The notes: generated from the letters alone by a model not told the origin. A stretch of DNA of 64,000 nucleotides from JBNJGB01 sp051747385 (GCA_051747385.1 JBNJGB010000031.1:17209-81208); one strand, 5' to 3'. Positions 27,859-36,351 are shown, counted from the stretch's first letter. Numbers and translations: made by a program.

Positions 27859-28162
27859 CGCCCCCGTCCGGACCGAGGACCTGCCCCCCGTCTACAGGGC
27901 GGACCTGGACCCGGAGACCCTGGACGCCCTCTTCGCCGACGTGGCCGCCCACGCGGACCTCCTCGGCTGCGTCCTGAAGGGCGGCGCCGAGGAGTACGCC
28001 GACGGCGTCTGCCCCCTCGGACGCGCACACGACCTGCTGTCCACCCGCGCCGTCCGGGGCGTCCAGCTCCGCTACCGCCACGACGGCAACGAGTGGTGGG
28101 ACACCCTCATCTCGGCCGACCCCGACACCGTGCGCCTCGTCCGCATCCGGCACGAGGTCTAG
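27848..28162 (+). CDS. Small conserved-looking protein at the end of the nap operon, function unknown
   Basis: A 104-residue soluble protein with no signal or membrane segment. Features include DLDPETLDALFADVAAHADLLG, a run with two cysteines in LGCVLKGGAEEYADGVCP, and a beta-rich C-terminus (LRYRHDGNEWWDTLISADPD). The ATG at 27848 lies inside the ferredoxin gene's last codons, so it is translationally coupled and likely part of nitrate reductase assembly or control. I do not recognise a family. Confidence 0.75.
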   Translation: MQADAPVRTEDLPPVYRADLDPETLDALFADVAAHADLLGCVLKGGAEEYADGVCPLGRAHDLLSTRAVRGVQLRYRHDGNEWWDTLISADPDTVRLVRIRHEV

Positions 28163-28178
28163 TCGCACAGGACGGCGC

Positions 28179-28441
28179 TCACCGCTCCGCGTCGCGGCCG
28201 GGTCGCGAACGGCCCCACCCGTCGCCGCCCTCGGCGCCGAGGCGCTCCAGCAACCAGGCCTGGAGGCGCGCCTGGATCTGCTCCTCGCTCTCCTCGGGGT
28301 GGCGGCGCCGCAGGTTCTGGTGCATCAGCGCGCCGCCCTCGTCGAAGAGGTCGAGCGCTGCCCGGAGGCGGTCCGCAGGGGTCTCGGTCGGGAGGTCGGT
28401 CCTCCACGGCCCGTTGTACCGGTTGCCTCGGGCGCCGTCAT
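28179..28441 (-). pseudogene. Small antitoxin-like gene with missing start or frameshift
   Basis: The frame ending at 28179 encodes a plausible small protein: PADRLRAALDLFDEGGALM then HQNLRRRHPEESEEQ and LQAWLLERLGA, reminiscent of small proteins found beside nucleotidyltransferases. In that frame there is no ATG, GTG or TTG between the DUF4143 stop and the conserved part. The only well-placed start, ATG at 28441 (ten bases past that stop), is in a different frame. Either the gene is frameshifted near 28,400-28,440 or a sequence error exists. It would be second in the minus-strand operon after the ATPase. Confidence 0.5.
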
Positions 28442-28453
28442 CGCACGGCCCGT

Positions 28454-29782
28454 CTACGCCGGCCCCTCGCGCAGGAACTGCCGCAGCGTGATCCCGCGGA
28501 TCCGGTCCGTCTCGAACGGCTCGCTGCCGACGACGACGAGGCGACGCGAGGGCAGCGTCTTCGGGAACCACCCGAAGTCGAGGGGCCCGACGCGGCCGCG
28601 CTTCACCTCGACCATGGTGTCGTCGCCCACGACGAAGTCGACCTCGTGCTTGCGGCTGCTCCAGTAGGGGAGGAGCTCGGGGGCCTCGACGCCGGCGATG
28701 GCTGCGCGCCGCCACAGCTCCTGGGCCACCAGCCACTCGATCCAGGAGGCCTGCTGCTCCGGGGGCAGCCCGCGGAACTCGTCTACGGAGCGGAGCCGGG
28801 CCGGGTGCCAGCAGACGGCCGCCAGCAAGTTGATGAACGGGTACTTCGCCGGTCTTCGCGTGGCGCGGACCTGCTTCGACTCATCCCAGGCGTGGGAGAG
28901 CCCCAGCACCAGGATGTCGGCCAGCTGCTCGACGTAGCCGGCCGCCACGGTGTTGTTGGCCAGACCCGCCTCCCGGGCCAGCCGTGCCTGGCCCACCGGG
29001 GTCCCGCCTCGCCGCAGCAGGACGTCCATGACCGCCATGAGCGCGGCGCGAGACCGCCCGGAGCGGGCCATCTCGCCGTGGATCCAGTCCCGCACGATCT
29101 CGACGACGAACGGGCTGAGTCGCCCCTCCGTGGCCAGCTCGGCGAGGGCGACGGGGCTCCCTCCGGACAGGAGGTAGACCCACACTGCGTCATCCGGGCT
29201 CACCCGGGGCTCGTGGCCCTGGCAGCAGGCCTCCTCGAAGGCGGAGAAGGACACCGGCGTGAAGTACCAGCTCGTGCGCTCGAGCCGCCCCTTGCGCCCG
29301 GGGAGACGCTCGGCCCCGCGCCTCAGGTCCGTCGCGCGAGAGCCGGTCGTGATCACCAGCACGCGCTCCAGCGTCCCCGCGTCCACCAAACGCTTGAGGG
29401 CCCGCTCCCACTCGTCGACGGCGGTGATCTCGTCGATGAACAGTCGCCGCACCGCCGCCTCGCGGGCATACAGCGGGACGACCGCCTCCACGGCCTCGCG
29501 GAGCGCAGCGGCGTCCGTGATCTCGTCCCCGTTCAAGTAGAAGGCCGAGCCCGGCCCGAACTCGTCGATGGTGCGCCGGACCTGCGCCTCCAGCCACGTG
29601 CTCTTGCCGTACTGCCGGGCGCCCCGGATCAGCAGGATACCGGGCTCGGTCGGCAGACGCTCCAACCCGAAATCCACGTCGAAGCGCACAGCCCGGCGCT
29701 CCACCCGGTCCAGGTGTGGCAGGACCCCCGGCTGGTCGATGGCGCCGCGGAACAGCGCGTCGTTGATATCACTAACGTCCAC
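28454..29782 (-). CDS. AAA ATPase with DUF4143-type C-terminal domain
   Basis: A 442-residue protein. Walker A is GARQYGKST (about 54-62), Walker B RRLFIDEIT, a sensor-like ITTGSRATD, followed by a winged-helix region and a C-terminal nuclease-like core (EVDFVVGDDTMVEVKRG) of the restriction-endonuclease fold seen in DUF4143 proteins. Family members are widespread in mobile or accessory DNA and their role is unclear; some are proposed to be defence or toxin-like. The GTG start at 29782 lies inside the first of two palindromes (29,772-29,814). This points to autoregulation and possibly a leaderless or very short 5' leader. Confidence 0.85.
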   Translation of the reverse strand: MDVSDINDALFRGAIDQPGVLPHLDRVERRAVRFDVDFGLERLPTEPGILLIRGARQYGKSTWLEAQVRRTIDEFGPGSAFYLNGDEITDAAALREAVEAVVPLYAREAAVRRLFIDEITAVDEWERALKRLVDAGTLERVLVITTGSRATDLRRGAERLPGRKGRLERTSWYFTPVSFSAFEEACCQGHEPRVSPDDAVWVYLLSGGSPVALAELATEGRLSPFVVEIVRDWIHGEMARSGRSRAALMAVMDVLLRRGGTPVGQARLAREAGLANNTVAAGYVEQLADILVLGLSHAWDESKQVRATRRPAKYPFINLLAAVCWHPARLRSVDEFRGLPPEQQASWIEWLVAQELWRRAAIAGVEAPELLPYWSSRKHEVDFVVGDDTMVEVKRGRVGPLDFGWFPKTLPSRRLVVVGSEPFETDRIRGITLRQFLREGPA

Positions 29783-29814
29783 ACCGTTAGCCTACCTAAC
29801 GATATGACCGTTAG
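29772..29814 (-). promoter_or_regulatory. Twin CTAACG-N7-CGTTAG operator
   Basis: Two perfect inverted repeats, each CTAACG then seven bases then CGTTAG, occupy 29,772-29,790 and 29,796-29,814, exactly 24 bp apart. They sit in unusually AT-rich DNA over the start of the DUF4143 ATPase gene, and the first overlaps its GTG codon. Identical half-sites and identical spacing are strong evidence for binding by a dimeric repressor on the same DNA face. No regulator gene is adjacent, so the ATPase or the small downstream protein may be the binder. Confidence 0.72.
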
Positions 29815-29907
29815 CAACAATCAGTCCTCCGTCTCACGCCTTGACGCCCACCGGAGGAGGGTCATCCTCGGGGTGAGACCTCCCCTTCGCGAGGCGCCGA
29901 GGTGCCC

Positions 29908-31098
29908 ATGCGGACCGCGCCGCACGTCCTCGTCCTCCTCGTCGCCGTGTCCCTGCCGGCCGGGGCGGCGGCGCCCGAGCCCTGCGATCCGGACGAGGCC
30001 CTGTGCGAGGCGCCGGCCGTCCCGGAGGGGCCGGCGGCCGAGGAGGCGGCCACGGAGGCGGCTTCGGACACCCTGGTCGTGTTCTGGGGCGTGGGCTGCC
30101 CGCGCTGCGAGGAGGCCCGGCCGTTCGTGCGCGAGCTGGTTCGACGCACCCCCGGGCTCGAGGCCGAGTGGGTCGAGGTCCGCCGGAGCGAGGAGGGGCG
30201 CCGCCGCTTCGAGCGCACCATGCGGCGCCTCGACGCCCGCGCGGTGGGCCTGCCGACCTTCGTGCTCGGCGACGGCTACGTCGTCGGCTGGCAGGCCGGG
30301 GTGACGGACGAGCGGCTCACGACGCTGGTCCGCGGGTCGGAACCCGGCTCTCCGGCCGCCCTGGTGCTCCCGCTGGTCGGCGAGATCGACCCCTCGGCCT
30401 GGTCGCTCCTGGCGCTCACCCTGGTCATCGGCCTGGTAGACGGCGTGAACCCCTGCGCCATGTGGGTGCTGGTGGTCCTGCTCAGCATCCTCGTCCACGT
30501 GCGCTCGAGGCGCCGCCTGCTCCTCTTCGGCGGCACGTTCGTCCTCGTCTCGGGCTTCGTCTACTTCCTGTTCATGACGGCCTGGATCGGCGTGTTCGGG
30601 CTCCTCGGCCTGTCGCGCGCGGTCACGATCGTCCTGGGCGCCGTGGTCACGGCCATGGGGCTGGTGAACCTCAAGGAGGTCTTCTGGTTCAAGCGCGGGC
30701 CGTCACTCATGATCCCGGAGAAGGCCAAGCCCGGCCTCTACCGGCGCATGCGCGGCATCGCCCGCTCCGGCCGCCTGCCCGCGGCGCTGGCCGGCATCAC
30801 CGCCCTGGCCTTCCTGGTGAACCTGGTGGAGCTTGGCTGCACCCTCGGCCTGCCGGCCATCTACACGCGCCTCCTCAGCCTGCGGACCGAGCTGTCCACC
30901 GCCGAGCGCCTGGGCTGCCTGGCGCTCTACAACACGGCCTATATCGTCCCCCTGGCCCTCATCGTGGTCACCTATGCCGTGACGCTCCACCGCGTGACGC
31001 TGGGCGAGCGCAGCGCCCGCGCCCTCAAGGGCATCAGCGGCGTGGTCCTGGTGATCCTCGGCCTCCTGCTCCTCCTCGCGCCGGAGGCCGTGGGCTAG
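29908..31098 (+). CDS. Thioredoxin-like domain fused to CcdA/DsbD-type transmembrane domain
   Basis: A 396-residue protein: signal peptide (1-22), a thioredoxin/glutaredoxin-like domain with active site C64-P-R-C67 (VFWGVGCPRCEEARPFV), and a membrane domain of about six to eight helices carrying the two reactive cysteines of CcdA-type transporters (GVNPCAMW and VELGCTLGLP). It should move reducing power across the membrane to periplasmic substrates, for example haem-ligating cysteines of the nearby multihaem cytochromes. The ATG at 29908 is preferred over a GTG six bases upstream. It is divergent from the ATPase gene, with the twin operator between. Confidence 0.88.
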   Translation: MRTAPHVLVLLVAVSLPAGAAAPEPCDPDEALCEAPAVPEGPAAEEAATEAASDTLVVFWGVGCPRCEEARPFVRELVRRTPGLEAEWVEVRRSEEGRRRFERTMRRLDARAVGLPTFVLGDGYVVGWQAGVTDERLTTLVRGSEPGSPAALVLPLVGEIDPSAWSLLALTLVIGLVDGVNPCAMWVLVVLLSILVHVRSRRRLLLFGGTFVLVSGFVYFLFMTAWIGVFGLLGLSRAVTIVLGAVVTAMGLVNLKEVFWFKRGPSLMIPEKAKPGLYRRMRGIARSGRLPAALAGITALAFLVNLVELGCTLGLPAIYTRLLSLRTELSTAERLGCLALYNTAYIVPLALIVVTYAVTLHRVTLGERSARALKGISGVVLVILGLLLLLAPEAVG

Positions 31099-31126
31099 AG
31101 CACCGCCCGGTGGTAGCAAGGGCGCC

Positions 31127-31443
31127 ATGAGCGCCCAGCCTACCACCCTTTACGTCGGGCCCGCCTTCCACACGGGGGAGGCGGGCTCGCCGGATCATGC
31201 CGCGGTGGAGGCCGACGCGAGCGGCCGGACGAGCGGCTCGACCTCGACCGGGCCCTCGCCGCCTTCACGCACGGCGCGGCCCGGGCCGTGCAGCGGGATC
31301 ACGACCTCGGGCGCCTGCGCCCCGGCCACCGCCTGGACCTCACGGTCCTCGACCGGGATCCGCGGCGCGATCCCGCAGCGTGGCTGCACACACGCGCCAC
31401 CGCCACCGCCACCGTCGTCGACGGGGTGGTTCGCCGGGCGTGA
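31127..31443 (+). pseudogene. Internally deleted amidohydrolase (YtcJ-like) relic
   Basis: The start at 31127 encodes about 28 residues like an amidohydrolase N-terminus (TTLYVGPAFHTGEAGSP). After a frame change, about 31,230-31,443 encodes a typical YtcJ-family C-terminus: DERLDLDRALAAFTHGAARA, LGRLRPGHRLDLTVLDRDP and ATVVDGVVRRA followed by TGA. The roughly 400-residue catalytic middle is missing, so this is a deletion scar. The rest of the 31,099-31,656 gap shows nothing else that looks coding. Confidence 0.72.
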
Positions 31444-31656
31444 CCGGCCTCTCTCGAAGCTCGTCCACCGGGGTCTGGGGCGGGCCGTGGCGGGGTGGCC
31501 TGTTCAGGCAGGCTCCCGAGGTGCGACCGGACGCAGGCCTCCGGGTGGTGCTCGATTGGCCCGAGGCCCCGGGCTCGATGCCTCGGGGGCCGCGGACCCC
31601 GGCGATCCGGCGCACCCGCCCTCGGGCGAGAAGCCGAACCGCCGGACGTGTGGACG

Positions 31657-31854
31657 CTAGTCCAGCGCCGTGACGTTCTCGGCGCGCGGACCCTTCGGCC
31701 CACGACCCTCGTCAAAGGAAACCCTCTGACCCTCGCGCAGATCCTCGAACTGCCCGTTGACGTTCGACATGTGGAAGAACATGTCGTCCGACCCGCCGCT
31801 CGAGATGAAACCGAAGCCGCGGTCGGTCAGTCGCTTGATCGTGCCTTCTGCCAT
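31657..31854 (-). CDS. Cold-shock domain protein (CspA family)
   Basis: A 65-residue single cold-shock domain: MAEGTIKRLTDRGFGFISSG with the RNP1-like GFGFI and the RNP2-like MFFHMSNV. These proteins bind single-stranded RNA and prevent secondary structure. GFGFIS replaces the usual KGFGFI, with Arg before it. The start is the ATG at 31854, without a strong Shine-Dalgarno. A long hairpin (31,881-31,913) lies in the presumed 5' leader, as in temperature-responsive csp mRNAs. The upstream gene on the same strand starts at 32,913, so the 135-bp gap probably holds a csp promoter. Confidence 0.95.
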   Translation of the reverse strand: MAEGTIKRLTDRGFGFISSGGSDDMFFHMSNVNGQFEDLREGQRVSFDEGRGPKGPRAENVTALD

Positions 31855-31880
31855 GATGACTCAACTTGTCTTGGATGATG

Positions 31881-31913
31881 CTCTGCCGAAGGGCAACGGG
31901 CCCAACGGCAGAG
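31881..31913 (-). promoter_or_regulatory. Hairpin in the 5' leader of the cold-shock gene
   Basis: Reading the minus strand, CTCTGCCG (31,913-31,906) pairs perfectly with CGGCAGAG (31,888-31,881). Inside it, after a symmetric TT/TT internal loop, GGGC pairs with GCCC around a five-base loop. The structure ends 26 bases before the ATG. It could be an RNA thermosensor-type element, an mRNA-stability stem or an intrinsic attenuator; no U-tract follows, which argues against a simple terminator. Confidence 0.55.
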
Positions 31914-31989
31914 CGACAGTGAACCACTTCGACGCGAAAAGCCAGCGCCGGGTCATTTGCCCGAGAAATCTTCCACTCACCGGCGAGGT

Positions 31990-32913
31990 CTAGACCCCGC
32001 TCTCCAGCGGTTCGCGCGCCTCCAGCCAGGTCGCCGGGACGCCCTCCCGGCCGGTGAAGGCCGCCACGATGCCGCCCACGATGGCGCACGTGGTGTCGCG
32101 ATCGCCCCCGGCGGACACGGTGGTCCACATGGCGGCCTCGAAGTCCTCCAGGTGGCGAGCCGCGGACCAGAGGCAGAAGCCGACGGTGTCCTGGGCCGTG
32201 ATGCGGCTGCCGTTGCCCAGGTTCGCGACCGCCGTCGTGACGGTCTCCTCCGGGTCGAGGCCGCGGGCGGTCTCCACGTGATCGCGGACCTCGCTGTCGG
32301 GCGTGACGGCGAGCGCCGCGTCGAACAGGGCCCTCGGCTCCGTCTCGCCGTCCGCGCCCTGGCGCGCGGCCTCGCCCGCGGCCGCCGAGACCGCGATCGC
32401 GCCGGCGCGGCCCTCCGGGTGGGCGTGGGTGACCCGCGCGGAGACGTCGGCCTCCTGGGCGAGCCGCTCCGGGTCGTCGGCGAAGTACGCCCCCAGCGGG
32501 GCCACGCGCATGGCGCCGCCGTTGCCGAACGAGCCCGAGCCGCGGAACAGCGCCGGGGCCTCCACGCGCCAGTCCGCGCCGCCCCCGAAGGCCGGAAGGA
32601 GCCGGTGCGCTCCGGGCCCGTAGCCGCGCCCCGGCCGCCGCGCGTAGCGGTGGGCGAAGCGCCTCGCGAGCGCGTCCGGGTCCACGCGCCCGTGGGCCTC
32701 CAGGACGTCCACGATCGCCAGGGCCATCTCGGTGTCGTCCGTGTAGCGCCACGGCGATCGGGGGAGCGCCCGTCGGGCCACCAGCTCGGCGAGGCGGTCC
32801 GAGTGCGCGAAGAAGCGCTCTCCGAACGCGTCCCCGACGGAGAGCCCCTCGAGGGACGTGCGCGCCCGCTCCAGGCGCGCCTCGGCGTCTGTCGACATGC
32901 TGTTGCGAGCCAT
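31990..32913 (-). CDS. ADP-ribosylglycohydrolase family protein
   Basis: A 307-residue protein with the ADP-ribosyl-[dinitrogen reductase] hydrolase fold: GLSVGDAFGERF near the N-terminus, the metal-binding YTDDTEMALAIVDVL, GGAMRVAPLG and the C-terminal metal site SAGGDRDTTCAIVGGIVAA. It probably removes ADP-ribose from protein or nucleic acid, or acts on free ADP-ribose derivatives. The two Mg-binding Asp-rich motifs are intact. ATG at 32913 is preferred; an ATG at 32898 is possible. It is divergent from the radical-SAM operon, with 194 bp between them. No ADP-ribosyltransferase is seen nearby. Confidence 0.93.
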   Translation of the reverse strand: MARNSMSTDAEARLERARTSLEGLSVGDAFGERFFAHSDRLAELVARRALPRSPWRYTDDTEMALAIVDVLEAHGRVDPDALARRFAHRYARRPGRGYGPGAHRLLPAFGGGADWRVEAPALFRGSGSFGNGGAMRVAPLGAYFADDPERLAQEADVSARVTHAHPEGRAGAIAVSAAAGEAARQGADGETEPRALFDAALAVTPDSEVRDHVETARGLDPEETVTTAVANLGNGSRITAQDTVGFCLWSAARHLEDFEAAMWTTVSAGGDRDTTCAIVGGIVAAFTGREGVPATWLEAREPLESGV

Positions 32914-33107
32914 GTCGTCCAGCCTATCATTCCGGGCCGGGAGCGGGCGACGCGGTGAAACCGCCTGCCCTGCCCGATTCTTGGTCGACCGGGTGTCTGT
33001 GATAGCTTGCCGCCCGTGATCCCGGGGGAGGGAGCAGGCCACCCACGGCCGGACGATGCGGCAGCAGGACCGCCGTCTCCGCCGGCGGAACCAGGAGGAC
33101 AGCCCGA

Positions 33108-35432
33108 GTGAGCAGCCGCCGCCGCGCCCTGTTCGTCAACCCGCCGCTGTTCGTGGGGACGGACTTCATCGACTACCCGTACTTCGCGGACTACGGCCTC
33201 CTCGTGTCGGCGGCCTGGACCGCGCGCGCCGGGTGGGCGGTGGACGTGGTGGACGCCTTCGCGCGGCCCGGCTCGGGCAAGCACCCCCACGGCGACCACT
33301 TCCTCCTGGGCGTCCCCAACGACGCCATGCTGGAGGCGATGCCCGAGGAACCGGTCGACGTGGTGGCCGTCGCGAGCACGCCGTTCCTCAAACCCCAGGA
33401 CCCGCGGCCGGAGACCCGCGAGCTGATCGCGGCCCTCCGCGAGCGCTATCCCGACGCCGCTCTCATCCTGGCGGACTGCCACTTCGGCGGCATGCACACG
33501 GTCGAGGTGGACCTCGAGGACGTCCTGGCGGCCATGCCGGACCTCGACGCGCACCTCCGCTACGCCGGGGACGCCTGGTTCTCGGAGCCGGAGCGCCTCC
33601 TGGACCTGAAGGGCACGAAGCAGGCCGTGGACGCCGCCGCGCACCCCTGGCGGAGCTCCCACAGCCCGCCATTTCCGCTCCTCGACGCGCTGGACCGGGA
33701 GCACCACCGGCGCTTCCTGGCGTCCTGCTTCGCGGACGGCTCCTGGTCGAACCCCTTCGACGTCACGCCGGACACCCTGCCCTTCATGACCAGCGGCGGC
33801 TGCGTGCACCGCTGCATCTTCTGCACCTCCAACCCGGGCTGGCAGACCGTGGGCCGCAAGCCGTACCGCGCCGTGCCCCTGGAGTGCATCGAGCAGTGGG
33901 CCTATCTCCTCGTGAAGGGCCTGGGCGCGCGGAAGCTGATGATCCTCGACGAGATCGCCAACCTGCGCCCCGACTTCGAGGAGGTCCTGGAGGTCTTGGA
34001 GAAGCTGGACCTCCGCTACGACTTCCCCAACGGCGTGCGGGCGGACTACCTCGCCGACAGCGCCATCGAGCGGATGAAGGGCCGGGTGAACAGGCTGTCC
34101 GTGTCGGTCGAGAGCGGGGACGCGGCGGAGCTCTCGGGCCCCATCGCCAAGCGCCTGGACCCGAACGAGGTGGAGCGCGTCGCGCGGACGGCGCACCGGG
34201 TCGGCGTGCCGCTCATGGTCCACTACATCATCGGCTTCCCGTGGGAGACGCCGCGGCAGGTGCTCGACACGCTGGAGTTCGCCTGGCGGCTCCACGAGCA
34301 GTACGGCGCCGAGCCGGCGGTCCAGTACGCGACGCCGCTGCGGGGCACGCCGCTCCACGAGATGTGCCTGGAGCAGGGCCTCACCACGAAGCAGGGCGCG
34401 GACTCCACGGACCCGGCGCTGTTCCAGCACGAGCCCTCCTACGTCCCGCCGAACATCCCGCCCGGCTGGCTCGAGACGGCCAAGGGCGCGCTGGAGGCCA
34501 AGCTGAAGGCGGCGCGCGAGCGCAAGGTGATCATGAACATCACCTACTCGTGCGACAACAACTGCGAGTTCTGCGCCACGGGCGACCGCGTGCGGAAGAT
34601 CATCCCCTGGCCGCGGGTCGAGCGCATCCTGCGCGAGCACTGGGACCAGGGCATCGGCCAGCTGGACATCGACGGCGGCGAGCCGACGCTGCACCCGAAC
34701 CTCGTGGACGCCATCCGGCTGGCGACGGACCTGGGCTATCACCGCATCAACATCACCAGCAACGGCCGGCGCCTCGCGGACCCCGAGCGCGCCCGGGAGC
34801 TGGTGCAGAGCGGCCTGACGAGCCTGCTCATCTCCATGCACGGCCACACGCCGGAGCTGCACGACCGCATCGTGCGGAAGCGCGGCGCCTTCGATCAGAC
34901 CGTCGCCGGCATCCGGAACGCCCTGGCGTACATGTCCGAGGACGTGGACTTCGGCGTGAACATCACCATCGTGCGGAACAACGTGGACCACCTGGAGGAG
35001 TTCACGCAGCTCGCCTGGGACCTGGGCGCGCGGAAGGTGAACTACCAGATGCTCACGCCGTTCGGGAACGCCGAGACCCGCTACACGGACGAGGACATCG
35101 TCCCGCCCGAGCGCGAGGTGGCCGCCCGCCTCTGCGAGGTCATCGAGCGCTGGAGCGACCGGCTGCGCATCTTCGTCGTCAACGCGCAGCCCTGCCTCTT
35201 CCCGGGCTACGAGCGCTACGTCCTGCCGGACCTCCAGAAGCTGGGGCGCACGATGGTCTTCGTGTGGGACGAGGAGGTGAACCTCTTCGAGTACCTCGGC
35301 GCGCGCCGCGAGCGCGTGGAGATCTGCGAGTCCTGCCCCCACAGCATCAACTGCCAGGGCTTCTTCGACTTCGAGTCGGACTACGAGCCGCCCCGCGAGG
35401 TCCGCGACTTCCTGGGAGGTGCCCGTGCCTGA
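33108..35432 (+). CDS. Tandem double radical-SAM protein with B12-binding-like N-terminal region
   Basis: A 774-residue protein. Residues about 1-210 resemble the N-terminal domain of B12-binding radical-SAM enzymes (LFVNPPLF, then ALILADCHFGGMHTVEVDL), though no clear DxHxxG cobalamin motif is seen. The first radical-SAM core has C232, C236 and C239 (CVHRCIFC). A complete second core begins near 475 with C482, C486 and C489 (CDNNCEFC) and the GGE-like motif DGGEPTLHP. A Cys cluster (CESCPHSINC) is at the C-terminus. The start is GTG at 33108 with AGGAGG ten bases upstream. It heads a three-gene overlapping operon, and its stop lies inside the next gene. The substrate is unknown. Confidence 0.9.
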   Translation: MSSRRRALFVNPPLFVGTDFIDYPYFADYGLLVSAAWTARAGWAVDVVDAFARPGSGKHPHGDHFLLGVPNDAMLEAMPEEPVDVVAVASTPFLKPQDPRPETRELIAALRERYPDAALILADCHFGGMHTVEVDLEDVLAAMPDLDAHLRYAGDAWFSEPERLLDLKGTKQAVDAAAHPWRSSHSPPFPLLDALDREHHRRFLASCFADGSWSNPFDVTPDTLPFMTSGGCVHRCIFCTSNPGWQTVGRKPYRAVPLECIEQWAYLLVKGLGARKLMILDEIANLRPDFEEVLEVLEKLDLRYDFPNGVRADYLADSAIERMKGRVNRLSVSVESGDAAELSGPIAKRLDPNEVERVARTAHRVGVPLMVHYIIGFPWETPRQVLDTLEFAWRLHEQYGAEPAVQYATPLRGTPLHEMCLEQGLTTKQGADSTDPALFQHEPSYVPPNIPPGWLETAKGALEAKLKAARERKVIMNITYSCDNNCEFCATGDRVRKIIPWPRVERILREHWDQGIGQLDIDGGEPTLHPNLVDAIRLATDLGYHRINITSNGRRLADPERARELVQSGLTSLLISMHGHTPELHDRIVRKRGAFDQTVAGIRNALAYMSEDVDFGVNITIVRNNVDHLEEFTQLAWDLGARKVNYQMLTPFGNAETRYTDEDIVPPEREVAARLCEVIERWSDRLRIFVVNAQPCLFPGYERYVLPDLQKLGRTMVFVWDEEVNLFEYLGARRERVEICESCPHSINCQGFFDFESDYEPPREVRDFLGGARA

Positions 35433-36351
35433 ACGCCCCGGGACCATGATCGACCTGATCATGGGCTACGAGTGCAACGTGCGGTGCGACTACTGCTCCA
35501 TCTTCGACGAGCTTCGCCCGAAGAACATGAGCACCGCCCAGATCCTGGCGGAGCTTCAGCGTGCCTGGGCCCAGGGCATCCACCGCGCGGCCTTCGGCGG
35601 CGGCGAGCCGACCATCCGGAAGGACTTCCTGCCGCTCGTCCGATGGTGCCGGGATCGGGGCTTCGACCACGTGAAGGTGGCCTCGAACGGGATGATGTAC
35701 TCCTACGAGGACTACGCCCGAAAGGCCGTCGACGCCGGAGTCACGCAGTTCAACATCTCCGCCATGGGCCACACGGAGGCCCTGTACAACCGCATCATGG
35801 CCACGCCGAAGGCCCTCGGCCTGGTGCGGAAGGGCGTGGACAACCTCATCGCCCTGGGCCAGGAGCCCGCCCTGGACCTCATCGTCAAGGCGGACACCTG
35901 GCGCCGGATCCCCGACACCGTCGCCTGGTGGGCCGACCAGGGCGTGAAGACGTTCAGCCTCTGGCTCGTGTCCCTGACCGACCGGAACGCGCAGTTCCCC
36001 GAGTCCATGCCCCGGGTGAGCGAGATGCGCGAGGGCTTCACGGGCGCCTTCGACATCGCCCGCGAGCGGGGCCTGAAGGTCACCACGCGCCACGTCCCCC
36101 GCTGCATGCTCCGCGGCTACGAGGACCACGTCGAGGACGTCAGCACCCAGGACGTCCTCATCGTCACGCCGGGCGAGCGCTTCCACATCACCGACTCGGT
36201 CATCAGCCCGAACGCCCTGACCGACAAGTGCGAGGGCTGCCGCTTCGCCGGCGACCCCTGCATCGGGATGCGCCGGGATTACCTGGAGCGCTACGGCGAC
36301 GACGAGATCGAGCCCTATTTCGACGACACGGCCGGCGCCGCCACGGCATGA
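35425..36351 (+). CDS. Radical-SAM protein
   Basis: A 308-residue single-domain radical-SAM enzyme with CNVRCDYC (CxxxCxxC) at about 15-22, the SAM-binding GGGEPTIRKDF, and a C-terminal Cys group (CEGCRFAGDPC) that could hold an auxiliary cluster. It lacks any N-terminal extension. GTG at 35425 is chosen because GGGAGG is five to ten bases upstream; a GTG six bases earlier is possible. It overlaps the upstream gene by eight bases and the downstream gene as ATGA, so the three proteins are made together. Substrate and product are unknown. Confidence 0.9.
   Translation: MPERPGTMIDLIMGYECNVRCDYCSIFDELRPKNMSTAQILAELQRAWAQGIHRAAFGGGEPTIRKDFLPLVRWCRDRGFDHVKVASNGMMYSYEDYARKAVDAGVTQFNISAMGHTEALYNRIMATPKALGLVRKGVDNLIALGQEPALDLIVKADTWRRIPDTVAWWADQGVKTFSLWLVSLTDRNAQFPESMPRVSEMREGFTGAFDIARERGLKVTTRHVPRCMLRGYEDHVEDVSTQDVLIVTPGERFHITDSVISPNALTDKCEGCRFAGDPCIGMRRDYLERYGDDEIEPYFDDTAGAATA

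Noticed and set aside
28179..28736. A 185-residue intact gene overlapping the ATPase 3' end
   Set aside because: Its first 90 residues are antisense-like low complexity inside the ATPase coding region; only the last 80 look like a protein, hence the damaged-gene call.
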